Assembly (NCBI GenBank): GCA_900108205.1 | Contig: FNUU01000002.1 | Coordinates: 62,001-126,000 of the forward strand | Source: Eubacterium ruminantium | GTDB lineage: Bacteria > Bacillota > Clostridia > Lachnospirales > Lachnospiraceae | Direction: 5' to 3' | Length of the DNA: 64,000 nucleotides | In this document: in pieces, positions 53,990-61,996 of the stretch | Numbering within the stretch: the first letter of the stretch is position 1 | Layout: each line of letters opens with the position of its first letter | Translations under genes and position numbers: made by a program | Notes under the pieces: model-generated | The model's database searches: none | What the model saw: the letters and a program-made list of their open reading frames with translations, nothing else | What the model was told of the DNA's origin: nothing

Positions 53990-54140
53990 CATCATTCAAC
54001 AGCTGTACACGTATCATAACCGTCCCATCATTCAACAGCTATACACGTATCATAACCGTCTCATCACCCAACAGCTGTACACGTATCATAACCGTCCCAT
54101 CATTCAACAGCTGTACACGTATCATAACCGTCTCATCATT
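53990..54140. repeat. 36-bp tandem repeat, four units plus fragment
   Basis: Units begin CATCATTCAACAGCTGTACA and end with ATCATAACCGTC plus C or T, at 53990, 54026, 54062 and 54098, with a fifth start at 54134. Units differ at one to three positions. There are no spacers between them, so it is a minisatellite rather than a CRISPR array. It lies between the GH28 and Nudix genes. Confidence 0.9.
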
Positions 54141-54162
54141 AAATGCAATATTCACTGAGTTT

Positions 54163-55296
54163 TCACGCCAGGGCCTTTTTCAGCATAAGCAGTTCCTCGG
54201 CATATATGCAGTTTGGAAATGCCGGATCCTCCAGCATCGTAAGCACTTCGTCCAGCGGCATCCACACAACAGCTTCCACTTCAGACTCCTGCAGTTTAAG
54301 CTTGTCAGCCTCCACCTCACCCTTATAGATATAGACATAGCTCAGCTGATTATCAATAAATGGTTTCCCATAAAATTCTTTATTACTCTTCTTTATACGA
54401 CTGCCGACATATAAAAAGTCCTCCGGAACAGCCTTTATTCCAAGCTCTTCTCCCAGCTCCCTTACTGCCGAAGGAAGAGGTTCCTTTCCTGCTGAAATAT
54501 GTCCCGCAGAAGAGATATCATAGCAGCCCGGATTTGAATCCTTATTTGCGCTGCGCTTTTGAAGCAGCACATCCCAGGAATCATAACTACCCTTCTGCCC
54601 GGATACCTCACCACCTGCATCAGTACTGTTGCCGCAGGCGTTTTTAACTGACTCTGTGCGATTCTGATCATCCTCAACATTCTTTCTCATGATCCACATA
54701 TGAACAGTAGCATGCATGCTTCCAAATCTGTGAGCAACTGTTCTTTCACGAACTATACCGGTTTTGGATCCGTCCTCATTTATGATATCCAGCAGCTCCA
54801 TCGGCTTGCCGTCCAGCGCTGCAGAGGCAAGAGTTCCATGGCCGTCATAAGTCAGTTTAAGAGAGAAAAAATCCTGTCTGTCCTCCAGAAGCAGAAAGAA
54901 AATACGGTCTCCCTCCCAGAGATTCAGTGAATTTATCTCGCTCTTCGGCACCCATTCCAGAGTACCCTCATTACAGTCCTGCCTTATCTCTCCGGTAAAT
55001 CCATCCGCGGTATAAAGCGCCATATACTCCGTGCAGCCATCCCCGGAAATGAAGGTAATGGTTGCCCTGTACCTGAAAGAAGTAAGGGTAAGACCGGTTT
55101 CCTCCTTTACTTCACGAAGGAGGCATTCCTCAGGACTTTCATCCTTCTCAAGATGTCCGCCCACGCCTATCCATTTATCTTTATTTATATCCTTCTCCTT
55201 GCTTACTCTGTGAAGCATCAGATATTTATCATCCTGCTCGATATAACATAGCGTTGTAAGCTCCGGAGAACTGTATTTACTGTTTCTTTCTTCCAT
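54163..55296 (-). CDS. Tandem Nudix hydrolase (two Nudix domains)
   Basis: 377 residues. Domain 1 (about 10-150) is MutT/8-oxo-dGTPase-like with a complete Nudix box GGHLEKDESPEECLLREVKE-ETGL. Domain 2 (about 190-370) resembles the isopentenyl-diphosphate-isomerase/YfcD branch, with a complete box GHISAGKEPLPSAVRELGEE-LGI; a Ser/Asp/Gly-rich insert lies before it. Both catalytic glutamate pairs are intact. The joined protein would hydrolyse two different nucleoside-diphosphate substrates, probably as house-cleaning, but neither substrate can be told from sequence. Confidence 0.85.
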   Translation of the reverse strand: MEERNSKYSSPELTTLCYIEQDDKYLMLHRVSKEKDINKDKWIGVGGHLEKDESPEECLLREVKEETGLTLTSFRYRATITFISGDGCTEYMALYTADGFTGEIRQDCNEGTLEWVPKSEINSLNLWEGDRIFFLLLEDRQDFFSLKLTYDGHGTLASAALDGKPMELLDIINEDGSKTGIVRERTVAHRFGSMHATVHMWIMRKNVEDDQNRTESVKNACGNSTDAGGEVSGQKGSYDSWDVLLQKRSANKDSNPGCYDISSAGHISAGKEPLPSAVRELGEELGIKAVPEDFLYVGSRIKKSNKEFYGKPFIDNQLSYVYIYKGEVEADKLKLQESEVEAVVWMPLDEVLTMLEDPAFPNCIYAEELLMLKKALA

Positions 55297-55372
55297 TTTA
55301 TCCGTCCGAATTTATCTATTGATGAATATTAATGAAGTCATCGCATCATTTAGTTATTTTGCGACAGCTATA

Positions 55373-56710
55373 TTAGTCCGCAAGACTTCCGAGCGGATCC
55401 CATGGCTCCAGCTCGATAAGCGGCTGATCAAGAAGCTTCAGCGTCTCCTCATCCAGATATTTTCTGTCAACGACTACCTGATATACAAATTCATCAAACC
55501 AGCTGTCTGAAGCGACGTAATATCCATCAAGGCCTGCGTCCTTTCCCCAGCTGTTTTCGATCCTCCATCTGTCAGCCTTGCCTTCGTTATTGATATTTAC
55601 TCCAAGAAGCACCATCGCATGATTCATGGCACTGTCTCCGTACATAAGACGGTCTCCCTTGGTAAATTTATATTTTACATTGAAAAGATCCTCGATACGA
55701 AGGCTGTCCCTGTCAAAAACGCCGTCCTTACGTACTGAAAATTTCAGACAGTCTGAACCGAACCATACCGGATGACCATCCTTAAGCTGGGCTATAACCG
55801 CCTCCTTAAGCTTCTCTATCGGAAGATTAAGATAATGAACCGGCGCGCCTTCCACTACATTTCCAAGGAACTTAACTGTATACATTTTATTCATCGGCTT
55901 ATTCTCAGCAGGAGCATTCACGATACTGATCTGATCGGAAAGCCTGATTCCTACATATTTATCGTAAAATTCCTTCGGAGTAATGCCATTTTCCTGGATC
56001 ACCTTATCATCCTTGTCTCTGAGGGTGATATCAAAGGTTTTTGGCGGCTCACCGAGGGATATTACCAGCATTCTGTAGATTTCATTCAGCATGGCTGTCT
56101 TTTCCTTCTGAAGAGCCTCGTCAGCTTCGCCGGAAAGAGATTTATTCCTGAGTGTTATGGCATCCTCTCTGAGTTTGGAGGTAAGGAAATCATCAAACCA
56201 TCTGGACGCAGTTGCTGAGGCAGCATCCGGAAATGCCTCCTTCGGTACAACACCGTATTTCTCAACGAGATTTGCAAACATATCCCACTGTCCGCCGTCT
56301 GCAAGAGGACCTGCATTTAAGAAGCTGTATAATCTTCCGTCAATCGGCTCATCAGTAATCTTTAACACACTTTCAAGGAAATAATTAGCCTTCTCCAGCT
56401 TGTCATAGAAGAAGATATAATTCTGAGAAAGTTCAAAATTCTCCAGATTAAATTTCTTCATCACCTCATACCTGAAGGTGTTAAGCGCCGAGAATATCCA
56501 GCATCTTCCGCTCGACTTCTGATCTGTTATCTTTCCGGTCTTAATATCCACCGAAAATGAATTTGGCATATTTCTCACGCCTCTGTAATCTGTTGCAACA
56601 TCAAGAATACCACCCTTCTGAGCTGCATTTGCGGCAATAAGATTTGCCCTGTCGCTATTAAAATCCTCTGAAAATCCTTCAAGATTCTTAACTGTAATTG
56701 AATTTGACAT
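55373..56710 (-). CDS. pepC: Aminopeptidase C / bleomycin hydrolase family
   Basis: A 445-residue papain-like (C1B) cysteine peptidase with catalytic C70 (QKSSGRCWIFSALN), H364 (MNHAMVLLG) and N386 (IENSWG). Self-compartmentalised hexamers of this family trim amino-terminal residues from peptides in the cytosol; the C-terminal arm that enters the active site is present (ends PWDPLGSLAD, where other family members usually end with a shorter tail). AAGGAG precedes the ATG. Confidence 0.9.
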   Translation of the reverse strand: MSNSITVKNLEGFSEDFNSDRANLIAANAAQKGGILDVATDYRGVRNMPNSFSVDIKTGKITDQKSSGRCWIFSALNTFRYEVMKKFNLENFELSQNYIFFYDKLEKANYFLESVLKITDEPIDGRLYSFLNAGPLADGGQWDMFANLVEKYGVVPKEAFPDAASATASRWFDDFLTSKLREDAITLRNKSLSGEADEALQKEKTAMLNEIYRMLVISLGEPPKTFDITLRDKDDKVIQENGITPKEFYDKYVGIRLSDQISIVNAPAENKPMNKMYTVKFLGNVVEGAPVHYLNLPIEKLKEAVIAQLKDGHPVWFGSDCLKFSVRKDGVFDRDSLRIEDLFNVKYKFTKGDRLMYGDSAMNHAMVLLGVNINNEGKADRWRIENSWGKDAGLDGYYVASDSWFDEFVYQVVVDRKYLDEETLKLLDQPLIELEPWDPLGSLAD

Positions 56711-56735
56711 TTTATTCTCCTTTTCTCGTGTGTAT

Positions 56736-56793
56736 TATTGAGAAGCACTTATTACCTCTCATGAATTGAGAAGAACTTACTGCATCTCATGAT
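56736..56793. repeat. Possible degenerate pair of module A hairpins
   Basis: tgagaagcacttattacctctcatga is followed directly by tgagaagaac... gcatctcatga. Both keep the TGAGAAG...CTCA arms of module A with changed loops. It lies upstream of pepC. Confidence 0.35.
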
Positions 56794-56920
56794 TCTTCAT
56801 TATCAGTTTATATTTTAACAGACATTCCACTTTACGACATAAACTCGAAAATGTATAAAAAGCCACTGTAACTGCTATTGTACACCATAATACGCTTCCT
56901 TGCCATATTTGTTTATAATA

Positions 56921-56955
56921 AAATCCCGCATGAGCAGGTCTTGTCATACGGGATT
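56921..56955 (-). terminator. Intrinsic terminator of the feo/fur-like operon
   Basis: AATCCCGTATGA and TCATGCGGGATT (minus strand) pair with one mismatch and are followed by TTATTATAAAC, about 30 bases beyond the fur-like stop. Confidence 0.75.
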
Positions 56956-56985
56956 CATCCTAGAGGAAAAGCATTTCCATGAAAT

Positions 56986-57381
56986 TTATACAAGTGAAAT
57001 TGTATCGATAGCTGATTCCGGCGAAAAACCGGACGATCTGAGTCCGTTCATAAGAACTTCATGCCACTGTTTGCTGCTGAGACTAAGCACCGAACCGTCC
57101 TCAAAGCTTATTCTGCAGCTTTTATCCGGGCTGCAGGTCATATCACATCCGAGCTTATACATGTTTTTTCTGCTGATAGCTCCGATATCTTCAAGCATAT
57201 TGACCATACGGTATACTGTTGCAAAGCCGATGCTCTCATCCTGCTCCGCAGCCTTATAATATATCTCTTTAATGCAGCTGGCATCACCTGATAAAATGGC
57301 ATCCAGAATGATCCTTCTCTGTTTGGTTATCCTGCAGCCATTTTTCTTTAGTTGTGCTATCAATTCATCTTTTCTGTTCAT
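56986..57381 (-). CDS. Fur-family regulator lacking the usual metal-binding residues
   Basis: 131 residues. The winged helix is clear (KNGCRITKQRRIILDAILSGD, then ATVYRMVNMLEDIGAI). After it, the dimer domain lacks the HHHH/CxxC sites: where Fur proteins have a His-rich strand and CxxCG, this one has YKLGCDMTCSPDKSC with three cysteines and no histidines, and the end is shortened. It may sense iron differently, bind another cofactor, or act without metal. As last gene of the feo locus it probably autoregulates iron uptake. GGAGG precedes the ATG. Confidence 0.8.
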   Translation of the reverse strand: MNRKDELIAQLKKNGCRITKQRRIILDAILSGDASCIKEIYYKAAEQDESIGFATVYRMVNMLEDIGAISRKNMYKLGCDMTCSPDKSCRISFEDGSVLSLSSKQWHEVLMNGLRSSGFSPESAIDTISLV

Positions 57382-57425
57382 GACTGTTGAAAACCTCCTC
57401 TCTTCAGCATACAGACCATTATTTC

Positions 57426-57481
57426 TGTGCTATCGGAGAAAACAGATAAGTTCTCCGGTGCAGTTATTTAGAAGCCGATAC
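57426..57481 (+). repeat. Element II repeat
   Basis: TATCGG and CCGATA at the ends are complementary, with an inner hairpin GGAGAA...TTCTCC. It overlaps the last codons and stop of the Cys-rich protein gene. Confidence 0.72.
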
Positions 57482-57655
57482 ACCGGCATCTTTCTTAGCT
57501 GCACACATATGGCAGGCACCGCTGCAATGCTTGCAGTCACACCCACAGGACAGAGACTTGCCGGCCTTCTTATCCTTTATCATGCTTCTTATTGCTAATC
57601 CACAGGCGCCGCCAACGGCGCCAAGTGCGATTATCGTACCAATTATCGGACTCAT
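57464..57655 (-). CDS. FeoB-associated Cys-rich membrane protein
   Basis: 63 residues: an N-terminal helix (about 3-22, IIGTIIALGAVGGACGLAI) and a cytoplasmic tail with CGCDCKHCSGACHMC, the pattern of small proteins that follow feoB in Firmicutes and may carry or check iron. GGATGG precedes the ATG at 57655; a start four codons earlier is possible. The last six codons (GVSASK) and the stop are inside an element II repeat, so the C-terminus may have been remodelled by it. Confidence 0.78.
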   Translation of the reverse strand: MSPIIGTIIALGAVGGACGLAIRSMIKDKKAGKSLSCGCDCKHCSGACHMCAAKKDAGVSASK

Positions 57656-57736
57656 TATTATCACCATCCTATTTTTACGATATACCGGTCATAATTAATA
57701 CCTGAATTCAGTTAACCATGTACCGGCATACATTTA

Positions 57737-60190
57737 TTAACCCTTAACTGCCTTAAGCTTGATATCAAGGGTCTGGCTCTCCTTGTATGGTCTCACAAGA
57801 AGATATATTATAGCGATCACGAAAAGTACTGCTACAATTGTACCAACCCCGAATACGCCATCTGTAAATACTCTGCCTATCTGATAAATGATAAGCGCAA
57901 CCACGTAACCTGTAATAAGCTGGTAAGCTACCGTTGCCCAGAACCATTTACGGCTGTTCATTTCTCTCTTTATTGCACCAAGTGCTGCAAAGCAAGGTGT
58001 GCAGAGGAGGTTAAATGCCAGGAAAGAATATCCTGCAAGAGCTGAGCTCATTCCTTCGAAATCCAGGACTCCGAATACACCTACAACCTCTTCCTTTGCC
58101 ACAAGACCCATTATTGTTGCAATAGCAGCCTTGATATTATTAAATCCAAGAGGAGCAAATATCCATGCTATACCCTGTCCGATCATTCCGAGAACACTGT
58201 CCTCCAGTTCAAGATCAGGATTGAAGCCGAAGCCGCTGCCATCATTTCCAAATACTGAACCAAACCAGATAACGATAGATGAAAGAAGGATAATGGTTCC
58301 CGCCTTCTTAATAAATGACCATCCACGCTCCCACATGCTTCTCATAACCGAACCAAAGGTTGGCATATGATATGCAGGAAGCTCCATAACGAAAGGAGCA
58401 GGCTCACCGGCAAAGATCTTTGTCTTCTTAAGTATGATACCTGAAAGTATTATAACAGCCATTCCAAGGAAATAGCAAGAAGGTGCAACCCACCATGCTC
58501 CACCAAAGAGAGCAGCTGTGATAAGTGCGATGATCGGTAATTTTGCTCCACAAGGAATGAAGCAGGTTGTCATTATAGTCATACGACGATCACGTTCATT
58601 CTCGATAGTTCTTGAAGCCATAACGCCCGGAACACCACATCCTGTACCGATAAGGATAGGAATAAATGACTTACCGGATAAACCGAACTTTCTGAAGATA
58701 CGGTCCATGATAAATGCAACTCTTGACATATATCCGCATTCCTCAAGAAGTGCAAGAAGAATGAAAAGTACAAGCATCTGAGGTACAAAACCGAGAACCG
58801 CACCAACACCTGCTACGATTCCATCAAGTATAAGACCTCTTACAAATTCAGATTCAACATTTAAAGCATCCAGCAGTTTCTCAAAAAGAGCAGGAATACT
58901 TGGAACCCATGTTCCGTAATCTGCAGGATCCGGTGCTGTGAATTCACCCTCTTCATCAAGCGCGCCTGAAGCTTCAAGGGCTGCATTTAAGTCATAAACC
59001 TCTACTCCCGGATAAGCCTCCTCATCTTCACCCTTATAAAACTCATCTACATATGAGCCATAAGCTTCTTCGAACGCTTCAAAGTCACCGTCTTCAAATG
59101 CTCCCTGGAGTTCATCCGCACCTATGATATTTTCATCTGCTGCAGCTGCATCGATAACAGCCTTTACTTCAGGTGTGAAGACACTTTCCTCTGCCCATGC
59201 ATCTGACTCTTCATCATATTTTCCGCTCATTCCAAAGAGGTGGAAACCATCTCCGAAAAGATTATCATTTGTCCAGTCAGTTGCTGCGGCGCCGATTGTT
59301 GACATCGCAATATAGTAAACAAGGAACATAACCAGCGCAAAGATAGGAAGCGCCAGGATTCTGTTGGTTACTATCTTATCTATCTTGTCAGATACTGTTG
59401 TTTTTGTCTTGTTTGCCTTCTTAAGGCACGAACCGATGATGGAGGTTATATAATTATATCTTTCGTTTGTTATGATACTCTCTGTATCATCATCAAATTT
59501 CTCCTCCATCTCCTTGATCTCTGCAGAAACATCCGGCGAACTCTTCAGAACCTCACCGATACGGCTGTCCTTTTCCAGAAGCTTTATAGCAAAGAATCTC
59601 CTCTGTGAAGCATCTATATCTCCCGGAAGCTTTCCTGCAGCCTTCTCTATGATCTCCTCTGCCGCTTCACTGAAGGTATGAGCTACACGGTTCTCGGTTT
59701 TATTGTTTGCAGCCTGGATAGCCTTCTCTGTAACTTCCTTTATTCCCTTTCCCTTAAGAGCAGAAATGGAAATAACAGGGCAGCCCATAGCTTCGCTTAA
59801 CTTGGAAAGATTGATCTTATCCCCATTCTTCTCTGTAAGGTCAGCCATGTTTACAGCCATTACCACTGGAATACCCAGCTCCATGATCTGAGTTGAGAGA
59901 TACAGATTTCTCTCAAGATTTGTTCCGTCAACTATATTGATGATAGCATCCGGTCTGTTGTTGATAAGGTAATTTCTTGATACCACCTCTTCAACTGTAT
60001 ATGGTGAAAGCGAGTAAATACCAGGAAGATCCTGGATGATCACTTCCTTATTACCCTTAAGCTTTCCTTCCTTCTTCTCTACCGTAACTCCCGGCCAGTT
60101 TCCAACATACTGGTTTGCACCGGTAAGGGCATTAAAGAGTGTTGTTTTTCCGCAGTTAGGATTACCTGCGAGCGCAATCTTGATTGCCAT
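57737..60190 (-). CDS. feoB: Ferrous iron transporter FeoB
   Basis: 817 residues. The N-terminal GTPase domain has G1 GNPNCGKT (9-16), G2 GVTVEKKEG, G3 DLPGIYSL and G4 NMAD. Two Gate motifs and about eight to ten helices form the Fe2+ path (FVPQMLVLFILLALLEECGYMSR, GTGCGVPGVMASRTI with the conserved cysteine). Between the first and second helix an extra, very acidic segment of about 100 residues (about 315-420) is not usual. AAGGAG precedes the ATG. It is encoded after two feoA genes. Confidence 0.93.
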   Translation of the reverse strand: MAIKIALAGNPNCGKTTLFNALTGANQYVGNWPGVTVEKKEGKLKGNKEVIIQDLPGIYSLSPYTVEEVVSRNYLINNRPDAIINIVDGTNLERNLYLSTQIMELGIPVVMAVNMADLTEKNGDKINLSKLSEAMGCPVISISALKGKGIKEVTEKAIQAANNKTENRVAHTFSEAAEEIIEKAAGKLPGDIDASQRRFFAIKLLEKDSRIGEVLKSSPDVSAEIKEMEEKFDDDTESIITNERYNYITSIIGSCLKKANKTKTTVSDKIDKIVTNRILALPIFALVMFLVYYIAMSTIGAAATDWTNDNLFGDGFHLFGMSGKYDEESDAWAEESVFTPEVKAVIDAAAADENIIGADELQGAFEDGDFEAFEEAYGSYVDEFYKGEDEEAYPGVEVYDLNAALEASGALDEEGEFTAPDPADYGTWVPSIPALFEKLLDALNVESEFVRGLILDGIVAGVGAVLGFVPQMLVLFILLALLEECGYMSRVAFIMDRIFRKFGLSGKSFIPILIGTGCGVPGVMASRTIENERDRRMTIMTTCFIPCGAKLPIIALITAALFGGAWWVAPSCYFLGMAVIILSGIILKKTKIFAGEPAPFVMELPAYHMPTFGSVMRSMWERGWSFIKKAGTIILLSSIVIWFGSVFGNDGSGFGFNPDLELEDSVLGMIGQGIAWIFAPLGFNNIKAAIATIMGLVAKEEVVGVFGVLDFEGMSSALAGYSFLAFNLLCTPCFAALGAIKREMNSRKWFWATVAYQLITGYVVALIIYQIGRVFTDGVFGVGTIVAVLFVIAIIYLLVRPYKESQTLDIKLKAVKG

Positions 60191-60387
60191 TTTCTCATAC
60201 TCCTTCTTTTATATTATTCTTACAAGTTCAATCTAATAGATGCAGACATGACATACACTGATTTTTATATGAATATACGTCCATAAGCATACCCGCAGAG
60301 CAGATAAGCATGTATGCCAATATACTGTATAGAGCCCACATATCGTGATTAGCATCTTCTAACACATATTGCATCTTTCTGTTTTGT

Positions 60388-60403
60388 GTTAGTTTTCTCT
60401 AAC
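60388..60403. promoter_or_regulatory. GTTAG-N6-CTAAC box upstream of feoB
   Basis: GTTAGttttctCTAAC has the same architecture as the box at 61041-61056 ahead of feoA. It lies about 200 bases upstream of feoB and just after feoA, beside a weak stem-loop GGCTGAAAAGCC (60422-60433). This suggests feoB has its own regulated promoter in this 261-base gap; no clear -35/-10 pair was seen. Confidence 0.55.
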
Positions 60404-60451
60404 CCCAAGGTATAAAATAAAGGCTTTTCAGCCATCCCTTTATTGCCCGGA

Positions 60452-60670
60452 TTACTCCACTTCTATCATTGCAGCATCTGCTTTACGAACTGAAAGTTCA
60501 TATCCTCTGACATTTACTTCAATAGGATCTCCAAGCGGTGCAACCTTTCTTACAAAAATCTCTACGCCCTTGGTTATGCCCATATCCATGATACGTCTTT
60601 TTACCGGTCCGTCGCCTGTAAGCTTTTTAACCTTTACAGTGTTTCCGACCTTAACATCCTTCAGATTCAT
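60452..60670 (-). CDS. feoA: FeoA family protein (second copy)
   Basis: 72 residues, an SH3-like FeoA domain (KVGNTVKVKKLTGDGPVKRRIMDMGITKGVEI, then VNVRGYELSVRKADAAMIEV). FeoA binds FeoB on the cytoplasmic side and is needed for Fe2+ uptake. AAGGAG precedes the ATG. It lies between the first feoA and feoB; two separate FeoA-type proteins are common in Clostridia. Confidence 0.88.
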   Translation of the reverse strand: MNLKDVKVGNTVKVKKLTGDGPVKRRIMDMGITKGVEIFVRKVAPLGDPIEVNVRGYELSVRKADAAMIEVE

Positions 60671-60775
60671 TTATTATCTCCTTCCTCTTCCCGCATTATC
60701 TTTAATAATAACTATACTTGATCAGCGACACTACAATCAATATCATCCAATCAGCAATATGATAATGCGCAAATT

Positions 60776-60988
60776 TTATACCATGATCTTATTGGCCATC
60801 TCCTTACCGATGGCTACTCTCGAATCCTTGATATTAACTATCATATTTCCATTTATCTCCGACACAACGCTCACACTCGCGCCGACAACAAAACCCAGAC
60901 GTTCAAGAAAAAGTCTTGTCTCTTCCTTGCCGCCCACCTTCTTTATAGTATTTGATTCTCCCACTGCCGCCATAGATAAAGGCATCAT
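60776..60988 (-). CDS. feoA: FeoA family protein (first copy)
   Basis: 70 residues, a more compact FeoA-like SH3 domain (GGKEETRLFLERLGFVVGASVSVVSEINGNMIVNIKDSRVAIGKEMANKI). AAGGAG lies before a double ATG, so translation may begin at either. It is the first gene of the feo locus, directly downstream of the TTAG-type operator. Its sequence is distant from the second copy, which suggests different roles. Confidence 0.87.
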   Translation of the reverse strand: MMPLSMAAVGESNTIKKVGGKEETRLFLERLGFVVGASVSVVSEINGNMIVNIKDSRVAIGKEMANKIMV

Positions 60989-61028
60989 ATCATCTCCTTA
61001 TTCGGGAATAACTATATAATTAAAGAAA

Positions 61029-61072
61029 CATCTAACAAACGTTAGCATATACTAACATTCATTAGATGTCAA
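61029..61072 (-). promoter_or_regulatory. feo promoter with nested TTAG-type operator
   Basis: -35 TTGACA (61072-61067) and -10 TATGCT (61049-61044), spacing 17. A 40-base nested inverted repeat covers both: CATCTAAC, GTTAG, N6, CTAAC, ATTAGATG. This is a strong candidate binding site for an iron-dependent repressor (Fur-like or DtxR-like). Confidence 0.75.
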
Positions 61073-61124
61073 TTGCTTTTTGATATTTTTTATCATTACT
61101 TATTTGATATTTTTTATCATTTAC

Positions 61125-61775
61125 TCACATGGCGTCTACTATGCCAGCAACTTCCTCCGGTGCATCAACAAATATCTTTCCCCCATGCTCCACAAGAAAT
61201 TCCTTATCTCTAAAACCCCAAAGAACGGAAATGCATGGCAAACCGGAATTCGCAGCCGTTGCGACATCCACGTCCGAATCCCCGACATAAACTGCATCTT
61301 CTGCAGAGATTCCGAGCTCTGATAATGCTGTTTCAACAGTATCCGGTGCCGGTTTCCTTCTGATACCCGGCTTCTCGCCTATGGCAACCTTTACATATTT
61401 TGAGAAAAACCTTTCATTTAATTCCTTGACTGCGCTGTCAACCTTATTCGATACTATCGCCAGGCTGTAACCTTTATTATATAAAACCTCCAGAAGCTCC
61501 GGAATACCGTCATAGGTTCCGGTCTTGTCCAGACAATGCTCGTCGTAATATGGTTTATAGCATTCAAACATCTGCTCGATCACTTCTTCAGTAGTTCCCG
61601 GTGCCGCTGCCCTTCTGATAAGATTTTTAATTCCATTTCCCACAAAACTCCTTACCTCTTCAAGGCTTCTTTCCGGCATGTTAAATTCTCTCAGGGTATA
61701 ATTCATGGCATCCCTGAGGTCCTCAAGTGTATATAAAAGTGTTCCATCCAGGTCAAATATTACTGCTTTTTTCAT
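61125..61775 (-). CDS. HAD-family phosphatase, Gph-like
   Basis: A 216-residue protein with motif I DLDGT (residues 8-12), a helical C1 cap (about 15-80), motif II SNK and motif IV GDSDVDV. It resembles phosphoglycolate phosphatase or beta-phosphoglucomutase-like enzymes; the substrate is uncertain. The ATG at 61775 matches the family start and has AAGGAG about 13 bases upstream; a start 42 codons further up would run through a tandem repeat and is rejected. Confidence 0.85.
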   Translation of the reverse strand: MKKAVIFDLDGTLLYTLEDLRDAMNYTLREFNMPERSLEEVRSFVGNGIKNLIRRAAAPGTTEEVIEQMFECYKPYYDEHCLDKTGTYDGIPELLEVLYNKGYSLAIVSNKVDSAVKELNERFFSKYVKVAIGEKPGIRRKPAPDTVETALSELGISAEDAVYVGDSDVDVATAANSGLPCISVLWGFRDKEFLVEHGGKIFVDAPEEVAGIVDAM

Positions 61776-61842
61776 AATGTTTTTTATCTCCTTAATAAAA
61801 TGATCTATCTTCTTATCTCTGTTATGCTCAGTTATCATGAGC

Positions 61843-61924
61843 TGCCACCATGTTTTATCGACGTTGTTCCGTTTCTCATTATTAACATGATATGCCACCA
61901 TATTCTATCGACGGTGTTCCGTTT
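61843..61924. repeat. Two 50-base-spaced direct repeats
   Basis: TGCCACCATGTTTTATCGAC plus GTTGTTCCGTTT recurs exactly 50 bases later with five differences. It lies in the leader of the Gph-like gene, between it and the response regulator gene. Confidence 0.75.
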
Positions 61925-61996
61925 ATTCATCATAATAAACCGGTATTTATTATCCGGCAAAATTGCTTACAATATGTAAATAACGGATTCGATACA

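Noticed and set aside
53990-54140. CRISPR array
   Set aside because: The 36-bp units are typical in length, but they follow each other without spacers and no cas gene is near.
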